DNA of 64,000 bases. It comes from Clostridiales bacterium (GTDB lineage Bacteria; Bacillota; Clostridia; Christensenellales; Borkfalkiaceae). The notes under the pieces were generated by a model. The model did no database searches. It saw only the letters and a list, made by a program, of their open reading frames with translations, and was not told the DNA's origin. A program made the position numbers and the translations under genes. The stretch lies in assembly GCA_015055655.1 (NCBI GenBank), contig SVHW01000001.1:79465-143464 (forward strand), given 5' to 3'. Positions 42,826 to 52,848 of the stretch are shown here, one piece after another; within the stretch, counting starts at the first letter, position 1; each line of letters starts with the position of its first letter.

Positions 42826-44991
42826 TTATTTCTTTTTCATCGTCAGCGCAATACGGTTTTTCTTCACGTCTACGTCTTTAATACGTACTTGCACCACTTG
42901 TCCTACTTTCAACGCTTCCGACGGGTGACGGATGTATTTATCCGTAATTTCCGAGATATGCACCAACCCGTCTTGGTGGACGCCAATATCGATAAACGCG
43001 CCGAAATCAACCACGTTTCTCACCGTGCCCGTCAGTTCCATACCCGCCTTTAAGTCGGCAATGCTCAACAAGTCCTTTCGTAAAATCGGCGAAGGTAAGC
43101 TATCACGGATATCTCTGCCCGGTTTCATAAGTTCGGTAACGATATCGGCAAGCGTCGCCCTATCCAAATCCGTTTCTTTTGCGGCTTTTTCTTCGCCGTA
43201 AGCTTTTATTTTTTGACGTAAATCGTCAATTCTTCTTGCGCGCACGTCTTCTTTGGTATACGAAAATAAGCTTAATAATTTCTCCGCTTTTTCATAACTT
43301 TCCGGGTGTACAGCCGTATTGTCAAACACGTTTTTCCCATCGTCAATACGCAAAAAGCCCGCGCACTGGGTATATGCTTTTTCCCCTAATTTAGGCACTT
43401 TTAAAAGTTGCTTACGAGATTGGAATTTCCCGTTTGCTTCGCGATACGCCACGATGTTTTTCGCCACGGCAGAATTCAATCCTGCAACGTATTTTAAAAG
43501 CGATACGCTTGCCGTATTCAAATCAACACCAACGCTGTTTACGCAATCTTCCAATACCCCCGAAAGCGCGCCGTCTAAACGCTTTTCGTTCATATCGTGT
43601 TGATACTGCCCTACGCCAATGGATTTAGGGTCAATTTTGATAAGTTCGGCAAGAGGGTCTTGTAATCGACGCGCAATTGATACCGCGCTTCTTGCCGTAA
43701 CGTCGTAATCGGGGAATTCTTCCGCGCCGAGCGCGCTTGCCGAATAGACGCTTGCCCCCGCCTCGTTGACGATAACGTACGCAACGTCTTTGCCCGTTTC
43801 CGCTTTGATTTCTTTAATCAGTTCTACGATAAAAATTTCGCTCTCTTTGCTCGCCGTGCCGTTGCCGCAGGAAATCACTTCCACGCCCCATTTTGCAATC
43901 AGCTTTTTCAAAACGAGTTTTGCTTCTTCCGTTCTGTTTTGCGGTGGCGTAGGAAATACTACCGTTTTATCCAGCACTTTTCCCGTGCCGTCCACTACGC
44001 AAATTTTACACCCTGTTCTATACGCAGGGTCCCACCCAAGCGTAACTTTGTTTTTAACAGGCGGCTGCATTAACAGAGGTTTTAAATTCAACTCAAACGT
44101 CTTTATCGCCTGTTCGCTTGCTTCTTCAAACAGTTGTGCGCGTATCTCTCTTTCCACAGACGGCGCAATCAATCTATCGTACCCGTCTTCTGCCGCCTCT
44201 CTAACGATTTGAGAGCTTTCTCCACCGTCTTTTATGAAATTTGCAGCCGTAATTCGCTTGGCAAAATCAGCGTCTACGACAACGGATACTTTTAAAAACT
44301 CTTCTTTTTCGCCGCGATTGAGCGCAAGTACGCGATGACCTTTGATTTCGCTGACAGGCTCGCTATACGACGCGTACATACCGTACGTTTTCTTTTCGTC
44401 AAGTTCTTCCTTCCCCTTGGCGTAACAAGCGGTGATTTCGCCGTGGCGGAAATAAAAATTACGCAATTTCTTTCTCGTGGCCGCATCATCGGAAATAATT
44501 TCCGCGATAATGTCCCTTGCACCGTCAATTGCGTCTTTCGCCGAGCCCACCTCACCGCCTACGTACGATTCTGCCGCTTTGGCAACGTTCAACCCTTTAT
44601 CCTGCGCCAAAATAGCGTCGGCAAGCGGTTGTAACCCCTTTGCTATTGCTACGGAGGCGCGCGTTTTTCTCTTTTGCTTATACGGACGGTAAATATCTTC
44701 CACTTCCGTCAAAGTAACAGCCGCGCCAAGAGCCAAACGGATTTCGTCCGTCATCTTGCCCTGTTCCGTAATCGAGCCTGACACTTCTTCTTTACGTTTT
44801 TCAAGATTTCGAAGATACGTAAGCCTGTCCGACAATGCGCGAAGCACTTGGTCGTCACAAGCGCCCGTCATTTCTTTACGGTAACGCGCGATAAACGGAA
44901 CGGTATTCCCTTCGTCCAACAGCGAGACAATATTTTGGGTGTGCGTGGGGTGTAAATTGAATTCTTGTGTAATCGTTTGTAAAATATCCAT
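42826..44991 (-). CDS. tex: Tex-family S1 RNA-binding transcription accessory protein
   Basis: Large nucleic-acid-binding protein associated with transcription. The N-terminal helical region has NTVPFIARYRKEMTGACDD. The YqgF-like domain has LGWDPAYRTGCKICVVDGTG, followed by helix-hairpin-helix motifs (YVAGLNSAVAKNIVAYREANG) and a C-terminal S1 domain (GTVRNVVDFGAFIDIGVHQDG). 721 aa, full length. It starts 5 bp after the alkD stop, so these genes form one transcript. Confidence 0.94.
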   Translation of the reverse strand: MDILQTITQEFNLHPTHTQNIVSLLDEGNTVPFIARYRKEMTGACDDQVLRALSDRLTYLRNLEKRKEEVSGSITEQGKMTDEIRLALGAAVTLTEVEDIYRPYKQKRKTRASVAIAKGLQPLADAILAQDKGLNVAKAAESYVGGEVGSAKDAIDGARDIIAEIISDDAATRKKLRNFYFRHGEITACYAKGKEELDEKKTYGMYASYSEPVSEIKGHRVLALNRGEKEEFLKVSVVVDADFAKRITAANFIKDGGESSQIVREAAEDGYDRLIAPSVEREIRAQLFEEASEQAIKTFELNLKPLLMQPPVKNKVTLGWDPAYRTGCKICVVDGTGKVLDKTVVFPTPPQNRTEEAKLVLKKLIAKWGVEVISCGNGTASKESEIFIVELIKEIKAETGKDVAYVIVNEAGASVYSASALGAEEFPDYDVTARSAVSIARRLQDPLAELIKIDPKSIGVGQYQHDMNEKRLDGALSGVLEDCVNSVGVDLNTASVSLLKYVAGLNSAVAKNIVAYREANGKFQSRKQLLKVPKLGEKAYTQCAGFLRIDDGKNVFDNTAVHPESYEKAEKLLSLFSYTKEDVRARRIDDLRQKIKAYGEEKAAKETDLDRATLADIVTELMKPGRDIRDSLPSPILRKDLLSIADLKAGMELTGTVRNVVDFGAFIDIGVHQDGLVHISEITDKYIRHPSEALKVGQVVQVRIKDVDVKKNRIALTMKKK

Positions 44992-44996
44992 AAAAT

Positions 44997-45680
44997 CTAC
45001 CTTACGTTATTCTTTATTTTTAAGGAACGTAAAATCTCCTTTTGTTCTTTATTTAATCGATAACTTTCTATCGCTTTTTGAATCGCTTTGTTATGCGTTT
45101 TTGGCGACAAGGCTTTTTCTTTTAAAAATTCGACGCCGACGTCAAAATGTTTTATCACTATTTCCGCTGTCAACCAAGCAACTGCCATATGTAAATAATA
45201 CTCGTCCGTAGGTGTTTTTCGCGCATACTCCATTGCCGTTTCCAAATATTCTTCGTCCATATAATAAGACAACATCGTCACCAATACGTATCTTTTAGCG
45301 TATAGATTGTCCAACGCATAAACGCGTTGTAATTTTTGCAAAAAATCGTCCTTGTTTTCAAGGATACATTTCGCTTTAAAACAATCGCACGTCGCCCAAT
45401 TATCCACCCGTAAAAGGCACTGCTCCAACCATAAAACAAACTGCTCGTATGGCAACGACGACACTATCGCAAGTTTAATAAAGGTAACCTCGTAATATTC
45501 GTCGGGAAAAGCCATTAACGAGTGTATTTCGCCACGGTATTCTTTGGCAATTTTTCGAAGCAAGGGTGTGCGAACTCCTAATATGGTCTGGCGCGTAAAA
45601 ATCAGTTTCCTTTGAAAAACAGCAAATTTTTCATCCTTTACGCTATGTAGTTTCTCTAAAAGTTCAAAATACTTCATCAA
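44997..45680 (-). CDS. AlkD-like DNA alkylation repair glycosylase
   Basis: HEAT-repeat DNA glycosylase removing bulky or cationic alkylated bases. Recognised by LGVRTPLLRKIAKEYRG, the active-site segment RVDNWATCDCFKAK with catalytic Asp, and YALDNLYAKRYVLVTMLSYYM. 227 aa. It overlaps the preceding uracil-DNA-glycosylase-like gene by 17 bp, making a small base-repair pair. Confidence 0.88.
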   Translation of the reverse strand: MMKYFELLEKLHSVKDEKFAVFQRKLIFTRQTILGVRTPLLRKIAKEYRGEIHSLMAFPDEYYEVTFIKLAIVSSLPYEQFVLWLEQCLLRVDNWATCDCFKAKCILENKDDFLQKLQRVYALDNLYAKRYVLVTMLSYYMDEEYLETAMEYARKTPTDEYYLHMAVAWLTAEIVIKHFDVGVEFLKEKALSPKTHNKAIQKAIESYRLNKEQKEILRSLKIKNNVR

Positions 45681-46140
45681 GCGCTTTTCTCCACGTTTCT
45701 TCGTCGTATCTGGGGTTTGCAGGACTTGTCGAAGGCATTTTCAAATACGGAATAGGCAAATCTTCGTAGCGCTGAAGGAATAAAGCGTACGCAAGCGAAC
45801 CGTTCAAAAAAATTCTTTCTAATTTTGCGGTGCTTATTATCTCGCTTAAATTTGCAATTTCAGCATTTTTTATCGTTGCATCTGCCGAGCCCTCGATTTC
45901 GCAAGACGTTGCTATATCCCATAACGCAATTTTATTACGCAATAAAAAATCTTTTTTGTCTTCAACCGTTGCAGGTATTTCCTCCTGAAAATAACCGCAC
46001 AACATCTTCCAAAAACGGTTTTGTTTATGTCCGTAATAAAAGGAGATTTCACGGCTTTTTACCGACGGAAAGCTACCCAAAATCAACACTCTACTCTCTT
46101 CGTTGTAAATTGGTGGAAAACCAAATTTTCTTTGCAACAT
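45664..46140 (-). CDS. DNA-deoxyinosine glycosylase (uracil-DNA glycosylase superfamily)
   Basis: Small UDG-fold enzyme for deaminated bases. The family-6 signature is VLILGSFPSVKSREISFYYGHKQNRFWKML; ALWDIATSCEIEGSADATIKN and the late PSTSPANPRY segment, which replaces the usual HPSP, also fit (each quoted in part). 158 aa. It is 2 bp after the M16 protease stop and coupled to alkD by overlap. Confidence 0.85.
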   Translation of the reverse strand: MLQRKFGFPPIYNEESRVLILGSFPSVKSREISFYYGHKQNRFWKMLCGYFQEEIPATVEDKKDFLLRNKIALWDIATSCEIEGSADATIKNAEIANLSEIISTAKLERIFLNGSLAYALFLQRYEDLPIPYLKMPSTSPANPRYDEETWRKALDEVF

Positions 46141-46142
46141 CG

Positions 46143-47381
46143 TTATTTTACGAACGCCTCGTCAGTATTTCCCACCAACGATACCGCCTTATTATTTTCG
46201 TCAAACATAATCTCAATCGCCGCCAATGCGTCTTTTAACGTAAGCGTATTGATAATATCCAGTTTCTTCTCAAAATCAAATATTTTATTGAAATTCAGCA
46301 TATATTTTCCGTACAAAAGCATTTGAGAATTACTGTTTTCATTGCTAAAAAACAAACTGGATTTCATTTGTTCGCGGCTGCGCAAAAATTCTTCTTGCGT
46401 AATGCCGTTTTTCTTTAAATCCGCAACGACGGCGTTGATAGCGTCGTACGCTTGCTGTTTTTGGGTAGGATTAACCCCCGCGTAAATAATTTGCGCACCG
46501 CAATCATTGTAGGGCGACGCATAGGAATATACAGAATACGCAAGCCCGCGTTTTTCACGCACTTCTTGAAATAAGCGCGAACTCATTGACCCGCCAAGCA
46601 CACCGTTTACAACGGATACGGCGTTTTCCATATCGCTGCCCCTTTGCGGCGAAGGATAGGCAATGCCGATATGCATTTGTTCAATCGGTTTCTTTTTAAC
46701 AAGGCTCTTTTTTTCCGCGTTCAAAATAGGCGTACGTTTTTCAAACGCACCTTTATCCAACCCGCCAAAATACGTTTCGACGAGCGTTTGCGCCGTCACT
46801 TTATCAATTGCCCCTGCAAAAGATATAACGATATTCTCAGGGCAATAACGCGCACGTTTGTAACGCAACATATCTTCGACGGTAAACCCTTTTACGTTTT
46901 TAACCGAACCAAGGATATTTCTACCGTAATTTTCTTCGCCGTAAAACGCTTTTGCGAGCAAATCCATACATAAATCTTCAGGAGAATCCTCGTTCATTGC
47001 AATCTCTTCACAAACAACGTTTTTTTCGCGTTCCATCTCTTCATCGGGGAAGGTAGAATTCAAAAACAAATCGGAAAGAATCTCAAAACACTCCGCCGTA
47101 TGGTCGGACGTACACTTGGAATAATAACACGTCAAATCTTTGCCGGTAAAAGCGTTTACCTGCGCGCCCAATCTATCAAACGCATCGGATACCTCGAAGG
47201 CATTGCGTTTTCTCGTGCCCTTAAATTGCATATGCTCGATAAAATGTGAAATGCCATCTTCCTTGTCCGTTTCCGCGCTTGCGCCCGTTCCAACGAGTAT
47301 CCCCATCGTCACCGACATTAACCCTTGCATTTGTTTTACAACTAAGCGAAGCCCGTTTTCATATCGTTTTTCAAATACCAT
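46143..47381 (-). CDS. ymxG: M16-family zinc peptidase (YmxG-like)
   Basis: Insulinase-family metallopeptidase, probably cytosolic. Inverted zinc motif HFIEH in GISHFIEHMQFKGT, with the distal Glu about 75 residues later in NVVCEEIAMNEDSPEDL. The second, inactive half is recognised by SSRLFQEVREKRGLAYSVYSY. 412 aa. It follows ylxY by 15 bp; ylxY-ymxG are neighbours in Bacillus too. Confidence 0.9.
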   Translation of the reverse strand: MVFEKRYENGLRLVVKQMQGLMSVTMGILVGTGASAETDKEDGISHFIEHMQFKGTRKRNAFEVSDAFDRLGAQVNAFTGKDLTCYYSKCTSDHTAECFEILSDLFLNSTFPDEEMEREKNVVCEEIAMNEDSPEDLCMDLLAKAFYGEENYGRNILGSVKNVKGFTVEDMLRYKRARYCPENIVISFAGAIDKVTAQTLVETYFGGLDKGAFEKRTPILNAEKKSLVKKKPIEQMHIGIAYPSPQRGSDMENAVSVVNGVLGGSMSSRLFQEVREKRGLAYSVYSYASPYNDCGAQIIYAGVNPTQKQQAYDAINAVVADLKKNGITQEEFLRSREQMKSSLFFSNENSNSQMLLYGKYMLNFNKIFDFEKKLDIINTLTLKDALAAIEIMFDENNKAVSLVGNTDEAFVK

Positions 47382-47396
47382 ATTTTTGTCCTTCCG

Positions 47397-48146
47397 TTAA
47401 CTATTTGTTTTTTGCTGTAAATTTTTTGAAACTGTAACCGCCATAAGCGATTGCGATTGGTAATAAGTTAAAATATCGTCTAAGACCTTTACCGTGTGCT
47501 CCATTGGATGCATCAAAACGAATTCCCCTCCGCGAATATCTTTGGTTGCGCGGCGATAAATCGTTTTTGCATCTTTATCGCGCCAATCAATCGTATCTCT
47601 TGACCATAAAATCGTTTTCATCCCCAACGCTTTACACGCAGAAAGGGTGTCGTTGGAATATGCGCCACTCGGCGGAGCAAACAGCGTAATTTTTTCTCCG
47701 ATTGCCAACGAGATAAAGCGGTTACAAGAGTCAATTTCCCGTTCATTTTCTTTCGCGTTTAATTTTGAGTGGTCTTTATGAAAATATCCGTGATTGCCAA
47801 TTTCGTGCCCGCGCGCGTGAATATCTTTCAAACATTGCGCGTTATCGTCCGCCCAACAACCGCCTATAAAAAAGGTGGCTTTTGCGTTGTGGTTTTGCAA
47901 AATTTCTAAAATTTGATAAACTTCTTCCGTTCCCCAATAAACGTTAAACATCAACGAAACGTTATTTGATTCCGTTGCGCCAAAGCGATAAATTTCCGCT
48001 GCTTCAACGTCCGTTTTCACGGAATCTTCCGTTGCAAATATCGTAAAAGCGCCAATAGATAATACCATCAGCCCTAACACTACGTTAGAAAGTACGTTCA
48101 TCTTCCAATTTCCGCTGCGGCGACGTACGGGGATTTTTTTTTGCAT
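47397..48146 (-). CDS. ylxY: YlxY-like polysaccharide-deacetylase-fold sporulation protein
   Basis: NodB-fold protein anchored by an N-terminal helix (NVVLGLMVLSIGAFTIF). Metal-site histidines are in GHEIGNHGYFHKDH, and later motifs FAPPSGAYSND and LWSRDTIDWRD are present. The first motif, normally TFDD-like, reads SLMFNVYWG, with Asn for the catalytic Asp. As I recall, YlxY proteins share this, so enzyme activity is doubtful. The pairing with ymxG supports the name. Confidence 0.8.
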   Translation of the reverse strand: MQKKIPVRRRSGNWKMNVLSNVVLGLMVLSIGAFTIFATEDSVKTDVEAAEIYRFGATESNNVSLMFNVYWGTEEVYQILEILQNHNAKATFFIGGCWADDNAQCLKDIHARGHEIGNHGYFHKDHSKLNAKENEREIDSCNRFISLAIGEKITLFAPPSGAYSNDTLSACKALGMKTILWSRDTIDWRDKDAKTIYRRATKDIRGGEFVLMHPMEHTVKVLDDILTYYQSQSLMAVTVSKNLQQKTNS

Positions 48147-48210
48147 ATTTACCTCAAAAAAAAGATTTCGTAATATCCTATTTCTTTTTTTTGAATTTTA
48201 TACGCTTTCT

Positions 48211-50613
48211 CTATTTTATTTTGACGATTGTAACGCCCGTTTCTCCTTCACCGTATTTCCCAAAACGGAATTCTTCCACGTTTTTATGTCCACGTAAAAA
48301 ATCGTGTATTCCGGCACGCAATTTTCCCGTCCCAACACCGTGAACGATACGCACTTCTTCTAAATTAGCAATCACAGCGGCGTCAATAAACGCCTCTACG
48401 TCCGGCAACGCTTCGTGCACCGTCATACCAATAACGTTAATTTCCAGCGTCGGGGATTTCTTAGGGATTAGCGTTTTTCTCACCTCTACCGCATCGTTGT
48501 TATTCTTTTCCCAAAGCTTTTTCTTCCCTTTTACAGTTTGCGCCTTTTCTTCGCCAATTACAATCGACAAATCAGAAAATTTACTGCGTATGCGAATATT
48601 TCCGCACAAAATTTCCGCTTCCTTCTTTTCAGGACGCGTCTTTTGCACAACGCCTTCTTGATTGATATTTTTAACGTAAACCTTCGCGCCAACGTATATA
48701 TCTTTTTCCGTCGCTAAAACGTATTGTGGACGAATCAATTCTTCGCTTTCCGTATCAAACACTTTATCGCCCAACTTATTTTTCAACGTTCTTGCTTGAA
48801 TCAAATCCGCTTCCGTAACCGTTTGCTTGGCAAAAATCGCCTCGATTTCCGCCAATAATTCTTCTGCTTGCGAAGCGCGCTCGTTGATAATACGCCTTGC
48901 CTCCGCCCGCGCTGATACTTGCAATTTATCCCTTTCTTTTTGCAATTTTTCTTGGTCTTTTTGCAATTGCGCAAGCTTTTCTTTCCACTCGTCTTTTAGA
49001 CGATTACTCTCGTGCAATGCGTTTTCCGCCTCAATACGGCTTTCCTCTGCGCTACGGACGATATTTTCAAATTTTTGCGCGCCAACGGATAAATTGGATA
49101 ACGCTTCGTTTAAAATACTTTCCTTTAACCCTAATCGCCGTGAAATGCCCAGCGCGTTGCTTGACCCAGGCAAACCGATGCGCATCACGTATAACGGTTG
49201 CAACGTATTTGCATCGAATTCCATACAAGCGTTTTCAATGCCGCTTGCAGAAAAAGCAAATTCTTTCAGCGAAGTATAGTGCGTCGTAATGACGCCTGCC
49301 GCGCCCGTTTTTAAAAGATAAGAGATTATTGCTTTCGCCAACGCTTGCCCTTCATCAGGGTCCGTTCCACCACCGAGTTCGTCTATCAGGACAAGACTCT
49401 TTTCGTTGACGTTGTTAACGATATGAATAATATTGGTAATATGCGAAGAAAAAGTAGAAAGACTTTCTTCAATGCTTTGCGCGTCCCCAATATCGCAATA
49501 GATTTCGTCAAACACCGATAGTACCGCGCGTTTCGCAGGCACGAATAAACCACACATTGCCATCAACGAAAATAAGCCCACCATTTTTAATGAAACGGTT
49601 TTCCCGCCCGTATTAGGGCCGCTGATTAGCAGAAAACGATATTCTTTCCCTAACGCCAAACTGACGGGAACGACTTTCTTTCTATCAATTAAAGGATGTC
49701 TGCCTTTTTCAATAAAGATTTCCCCTTTATCGTTGATTTCAGGTTTTACACAAGAAAGCTTATACGCATATTCCGCACGGGCATATGCAGCGTCCATTTC
49801 TTCTAAAACGGAAATATCCGTTATCAATTCTTCTGCAATACATCCGGCTCGTCTTGATAATTCTCCTAAAATACGTTCCACTTCTTCCTTTTCGTCTAGC
49901 ATAAGCGAACGGAGTTCGTTGTTCATTTCCAACACTTCTTCCGGCTCGATAAAAAAGGTTGCTCCACTTGCCGAACGGTCGTGTATGAACCCTTTAATAT
50001 TACGTTTATATTCTGCGCGTACGGGCAATACGTAACGATTATCACGCATCGTCACGATTCCGTCTTGTAAGTATTTGCCTTCACTACCCGATAAATACTC
50101 GGATAACCTTACGCGAATTCTTTCATTAAGCAAACGAATTTCTTTGCGCAGCATATACAGTTTATCGCTTGCATAATCACTTACTTCCGTATCGTTGAGG
50201 ATTTTCGTATGAATATCTTCTTCTAAATTTTCGTCATAATACAGCGCGTCAACGAGATTTCTTATTGAAATCACTTCCTCGTCGTTCACGTTTACCACAC
50301 TCGTACGCGCTATTCTTGCACTTCGCAATAACGCGCCAATTTTTAAAAATTCCGCACAAGAAAGCGCCGACCCCTTTTTTGCCCGTCCAATCTCGTCGGT
50401 AAAAGGCGGAAAATACTCAATTTTTGCTACGCCGTGAGTAAAGAGTAAGGCGACGCATTCTTCCGTGATTTTTAGCTGTTTTTTCGCTTCTTTTACGTCG
50501 TTCATCGGTTGTGTTTGCAATAAAAAAGCCTTACCTCCGTCCAAAACGGCGTAATTAGCAACCAACGCGAGTATTTTATTCAATTCCGTACTTTCAATTG
50601 CTCTTTGGTTCAT
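48211..50613 (-). CDS. mutS2: Endonuclease MutS2
   Basis: MutS-like ATPase with a C-terminal Smr nuclease domain, acting in recombination suppression or ribosome collision rescue. Walker A LLISGPNTGGKTVSLKM, Walker B LVLIDELGGGTDPDEG, a long coiled coil (residues ~515-620) and an Smr domain (INVIGMTVHEAL..., IVHGVGTGKLRAGI). 800 aa. The N-terminal MutS mismatch-recognition domain is absent, as expected. Confidence 0.95.
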   Translation of the reverse strand: MNQRAIESTELNKILALVANYAVLDGGKAFLLQTQPMNDVKEAKKQLKITEECVALLFTHGVAKIEYFPPFTDEIGRAKKGSALSCAEFLKIGALLRSARIARTSVVNVNDEEVISIRNLVDALYYDENLEEDIHTKILNDTEVSDYASDKLYMLRKEIRLLNERIRVRLSEYLSGSEGKYLQDGIVTMRDNRYVLPVRAEYKRNIKGFIHDRSASGATFFIEPEEVLEMNNELRSLMLDEKEEVERILGELSRRAGCIAEELITDISVLEEMDAAYARAEYAYKLSCVKPEINDKGEIFIEKGRHPLIDRKKVVPVSLALGKEYRFLLISGPNTGGKTVSLKMVGLFSLMAMCGLFVPAKRAVLSVFDEIYCDIGDAQSIEESLSTFSSHITNIIHIVNNVNEKSLVLIDELGGGTDPDEGQALAKAIISYLLKTGAAGVITTHYTSLKEFAFSASGIENACMEFDANTLQPLYVMRIGLPGSSNALGISRRLGLKESILNEALSNLSVGAQKFENIVRSAEESRIEAENALHESNRLKDEWKEKLAQLQKDQEKLQKERDKLQVSARAEARRIINERASQAEELLAEIEAIFAKQTVTEADLIQARTLKNKLGDKVFDTESEELIRPQYVLATEKDIYVGAKVYVKNINQEGVVQKTRPEKKEAEILCGNIRIRSKFSDLSIVIGEEKAQTVKGKKKLWEKNNNDAVEVRKTLIPKKSPTLEINVIGMTVHEALPDVEAFIDAAVIANLEEVRIVHGVGTGKLRAGIHDFLRGHKNVEEFRFGKYGEGETGVTIVKIK

Positions 50614-50623
50614 TGCTTAACCC

Positions 50624-52828
50624 TTATAATACGCCCCTTTTTGCGTGTCCGGACGTATAGTTGCGATAAATCTTTTTTTGTAATAATTCGTTACATACTG
50701 CTTGCGCAGCGCTACCCTTATCTTCCTGTAAAGACACTTCCGCCAATTTCCCTACGCCAAATACTCCTACGCCGATTAAATCTGCACAGTTAAATACTTC
50801 AAATCGACAATTACCGTTTGCCGATACGTAACGGCGTACAGGAAAAACCCTGTTCTGTTCGTCAGTAAGCGTATAGATTTCCTTTTTATCGCATAAGCCA
50901 CACGTCTTTCCAAACGGACAATAACAAAGGTCCATAACTTTGATATTTCCACTTGAGAGCATAAAAGCGTGCATTCCCGTAAGCGAACGGATTTCATTGT
51001 CGTTAAGCTCTTTAGAAACCGCGTAATAGGAAGCGTTGTCCAAGCGTAAAAATTGCGCAACCGCCACCGAATTTGTTAAATTCCAACCCGTGCCCGCAAA
51101 TATTTTGCAATCGTTTTTTTGCGCGAATATCGCTCCGGCAAAATTTTCCGCATAAACCCCATCGAAATGAATTTCTTGGTGTATTTCACGTAACCGTTCT
51201 TCATCCTCGGCAGTGAAATACGCAGGATAATATAAAAATTTCTCAAAATCCCCGTTGATAAACGACTTTGGTAACGGCGCAGAATAATCGTTTGGTTTAT
51301 ATATTGCCACGTCGCATTTTACGCCCGTAAAATCATTAGAGATGATTGCCGTTTTTTCATTTTCACCATTTATGTCGTATTTTATCGGTGCAAATACAGG
51401 CATCTTTCGGTTTCCCTTGGCAACATTTTCGGCAATTTCCATATACACTTTTCTGCGAAAAGCGTTCAATTCGGATTTTGGAACAAATATTTCCCCTTCA
51501 ACAACCACGTCGTCGAAAATAACGTTTATAGGCAAGCCGTCCGTCTTCTCAAAACATCGAACAACTTCTTCCACGCTTAACGGATGCGTTTTTGCCTCCT
51601 CTAAATTACCGTCGCCGACAATCGATACGCCTGCCCCTTCCGCTATCGGTCGTTCACCTTGCTTAAAATACAAATACAAATGCAATACGCCTTGTTTTTT
51701 GCTTGAAAGCACACGTTCGTTCACCGCCGTATCCGTCGTAATAAAAACCCCATCTCCGTTTTTAAGACGAGTTTTTGAAGAAATGACAAAGCCTCTATTT
51801 TCTCTTTTTATGAAAATAGCGCCTCCCACTTCTTTCCCTTCGCGTAAAATTTTGAAAGCGTCGCCTTCTAAAGGCTGCATATTGCTTTCTACAAAATATT
51901 TCCCGTTAACGACTTTTACTACGCCTACTTTTTCCCCAATATGTCCTTGTACCGCAGTGGAAAGTAACCGCTTATCTTGTCCAAACGCCAGCCCTTTCGT
52001 ATAATTACCTCGATTAAACGTTCTTTTAAGGTCCGACAAAGCGACGGCTTTTTCTCCGCCTTGTAGCAACGTATTATAATAGCGAACAGCCGCGCCAACA
52101 TATTCCGCGCGACGAAGCCTTCCTTCTATCTTAAAAGACGTAACGCCTGCGTCTATGTATTTTCGTATATCCTCTCCAACGCATAAATCGGATAATGACA
52201 GCGCGTAATTTTTTTCCGTGTTGCCGTTTCTATTATATGCGTACAGCTTTCTGCAAGGCTGTTTACATCTACCGCGATTGCCGCTATTTCCGCCGGCAAA
52301 AGAGGAAAAATAACATTGACCTGAAAAACAAGTGCAAAGCGCCCCTTGGACAAAAACCTCCGTTTCAATTATCTTCGTAATTTTCTGTATTTCAGTAAAA
52401 GGCGTTTCTCTTGCCAAAATAACCCTCGAAAAACCGCACTCTTTTGCAAATATTGCGCCGTTTTCATTACAAACGCCGGCTTGCGTACTGGCGTGTAAAA
52501 CAATTTCTGGATAACGCGACTTAATTTCTTTTCCAAGCAATAAATCTTGCATAATAATTGCGTCTACGCCACACGCCCAAACGGAAAGAAGCGTTTTAAT
52601 AAACTCGTCCAATTCACTTTCCTTTACCAACGTATTCATCGCAACGTACACCTTTACTCCGCAAAAATGCGCCCTTTTAACTACGTCAAAAAGCGCCGCT
52701 TCGTCAAAGTTATCAGCGCTTTGACGTGCGGAAAAGGAACTGTAACCTAAATATATGGCGTTTGCGCCGTTGTCTATCGCGGCGTTTGCGCATTGCGTAT
52801 TGCCGGCAGGTGCAAGAATTTCTATCAT
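50624..52828 (-). CDS. U32 family peptidase with DUF3656-type C-terminus
   Basis: Collagenase-like U32 protein; relatives take part in tRNA/rRNA hydroxylation. Core: EILAPAGNTQCANAAIDNGANAIYLG, ALCTCFSGQCYFSSFAGGNSGNRGRC (quoted in part), VTSFKIEGRLRRAEYV. The C-terminal half contains the cysteine set CYCPFGKTCGLCDKK, probably a metal or Fe-S site. 734 aa. Ten bp upstream of mutS2 in the uvrC-HAD-U32-mutS2 run. Confidence 0.9.
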   Translation of the reverse strand: MIEILAPAGNTQCANAAIDNGANAIYLGYSSFSARQSADNFDEAALFDVVKRAHFCGVKVYVAMNTLVKESELDEFIKTLLSVWACGVDAIIMQDLLLGKEIKSRYPEIVLHASTQAGVCNENGAIFAKECGFSRVILARETPFTEIQKITKIIETEVFVQGALCTCFSGQCYFSSFAGGNSGNRGRCKQPCRKLYAYNRNGNTEKNYALSLSDLCVGEDIRKYIDAGVTSFKIEGRLRRAEYVGAAVRYYNTLLQGGEKAVALSDLKRTFNRGNYTKGLAFGQDKRLLSTAVQGHIGEKVGVVKVVNGKYFVESNMQPLEGDAFKILREGKEVGGAIFIKRENRGFVISSKTRLKNGDGVFITTDTAVNERVLSSKKQGVLHLYLYFKQGERPIAEGAGVSIVGDGNLEEAKTHPLSVEEVVRCFEKTDGLPINVIFDDVVVEGEIFVPKSELNAFRRKVYMEIAENVAKGNRKMPVFAPIKYDINGENEKTAIISNDFTGVKCDVAIYKPNDYSAPLPKSFINGDFEKFLYYPAYFTAEDEERLREIHQEIHFDGVYAENFAGAIFAQKNDCKIFAGTGWNLTNSVAVAQFLRLDNASYYAVSKELNDNEIRSLTGMHAFMLSSGNIKVMDLCYCPFGKTCGLCDKKEIYTLTDEQNRVFPVRRYVSANGNCRFEVFNCADLIGVGVFGVGKLAEVSLQEDKGSAAQAVCNELLQKKIYRNYTSGHAKRGVL

Positions 52829-52848
52829 CGTAATTATTTCGTAATTGT

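Noticed and set aside
47397..48146. Loss of the catalytic Asp in the ylxY deacetylase motif (MFNV) as a novelty
   Set aside because: To my recollection YlxY-type proteins generally lack this Asp, so it is a subfamily trait rather than a local mutation.
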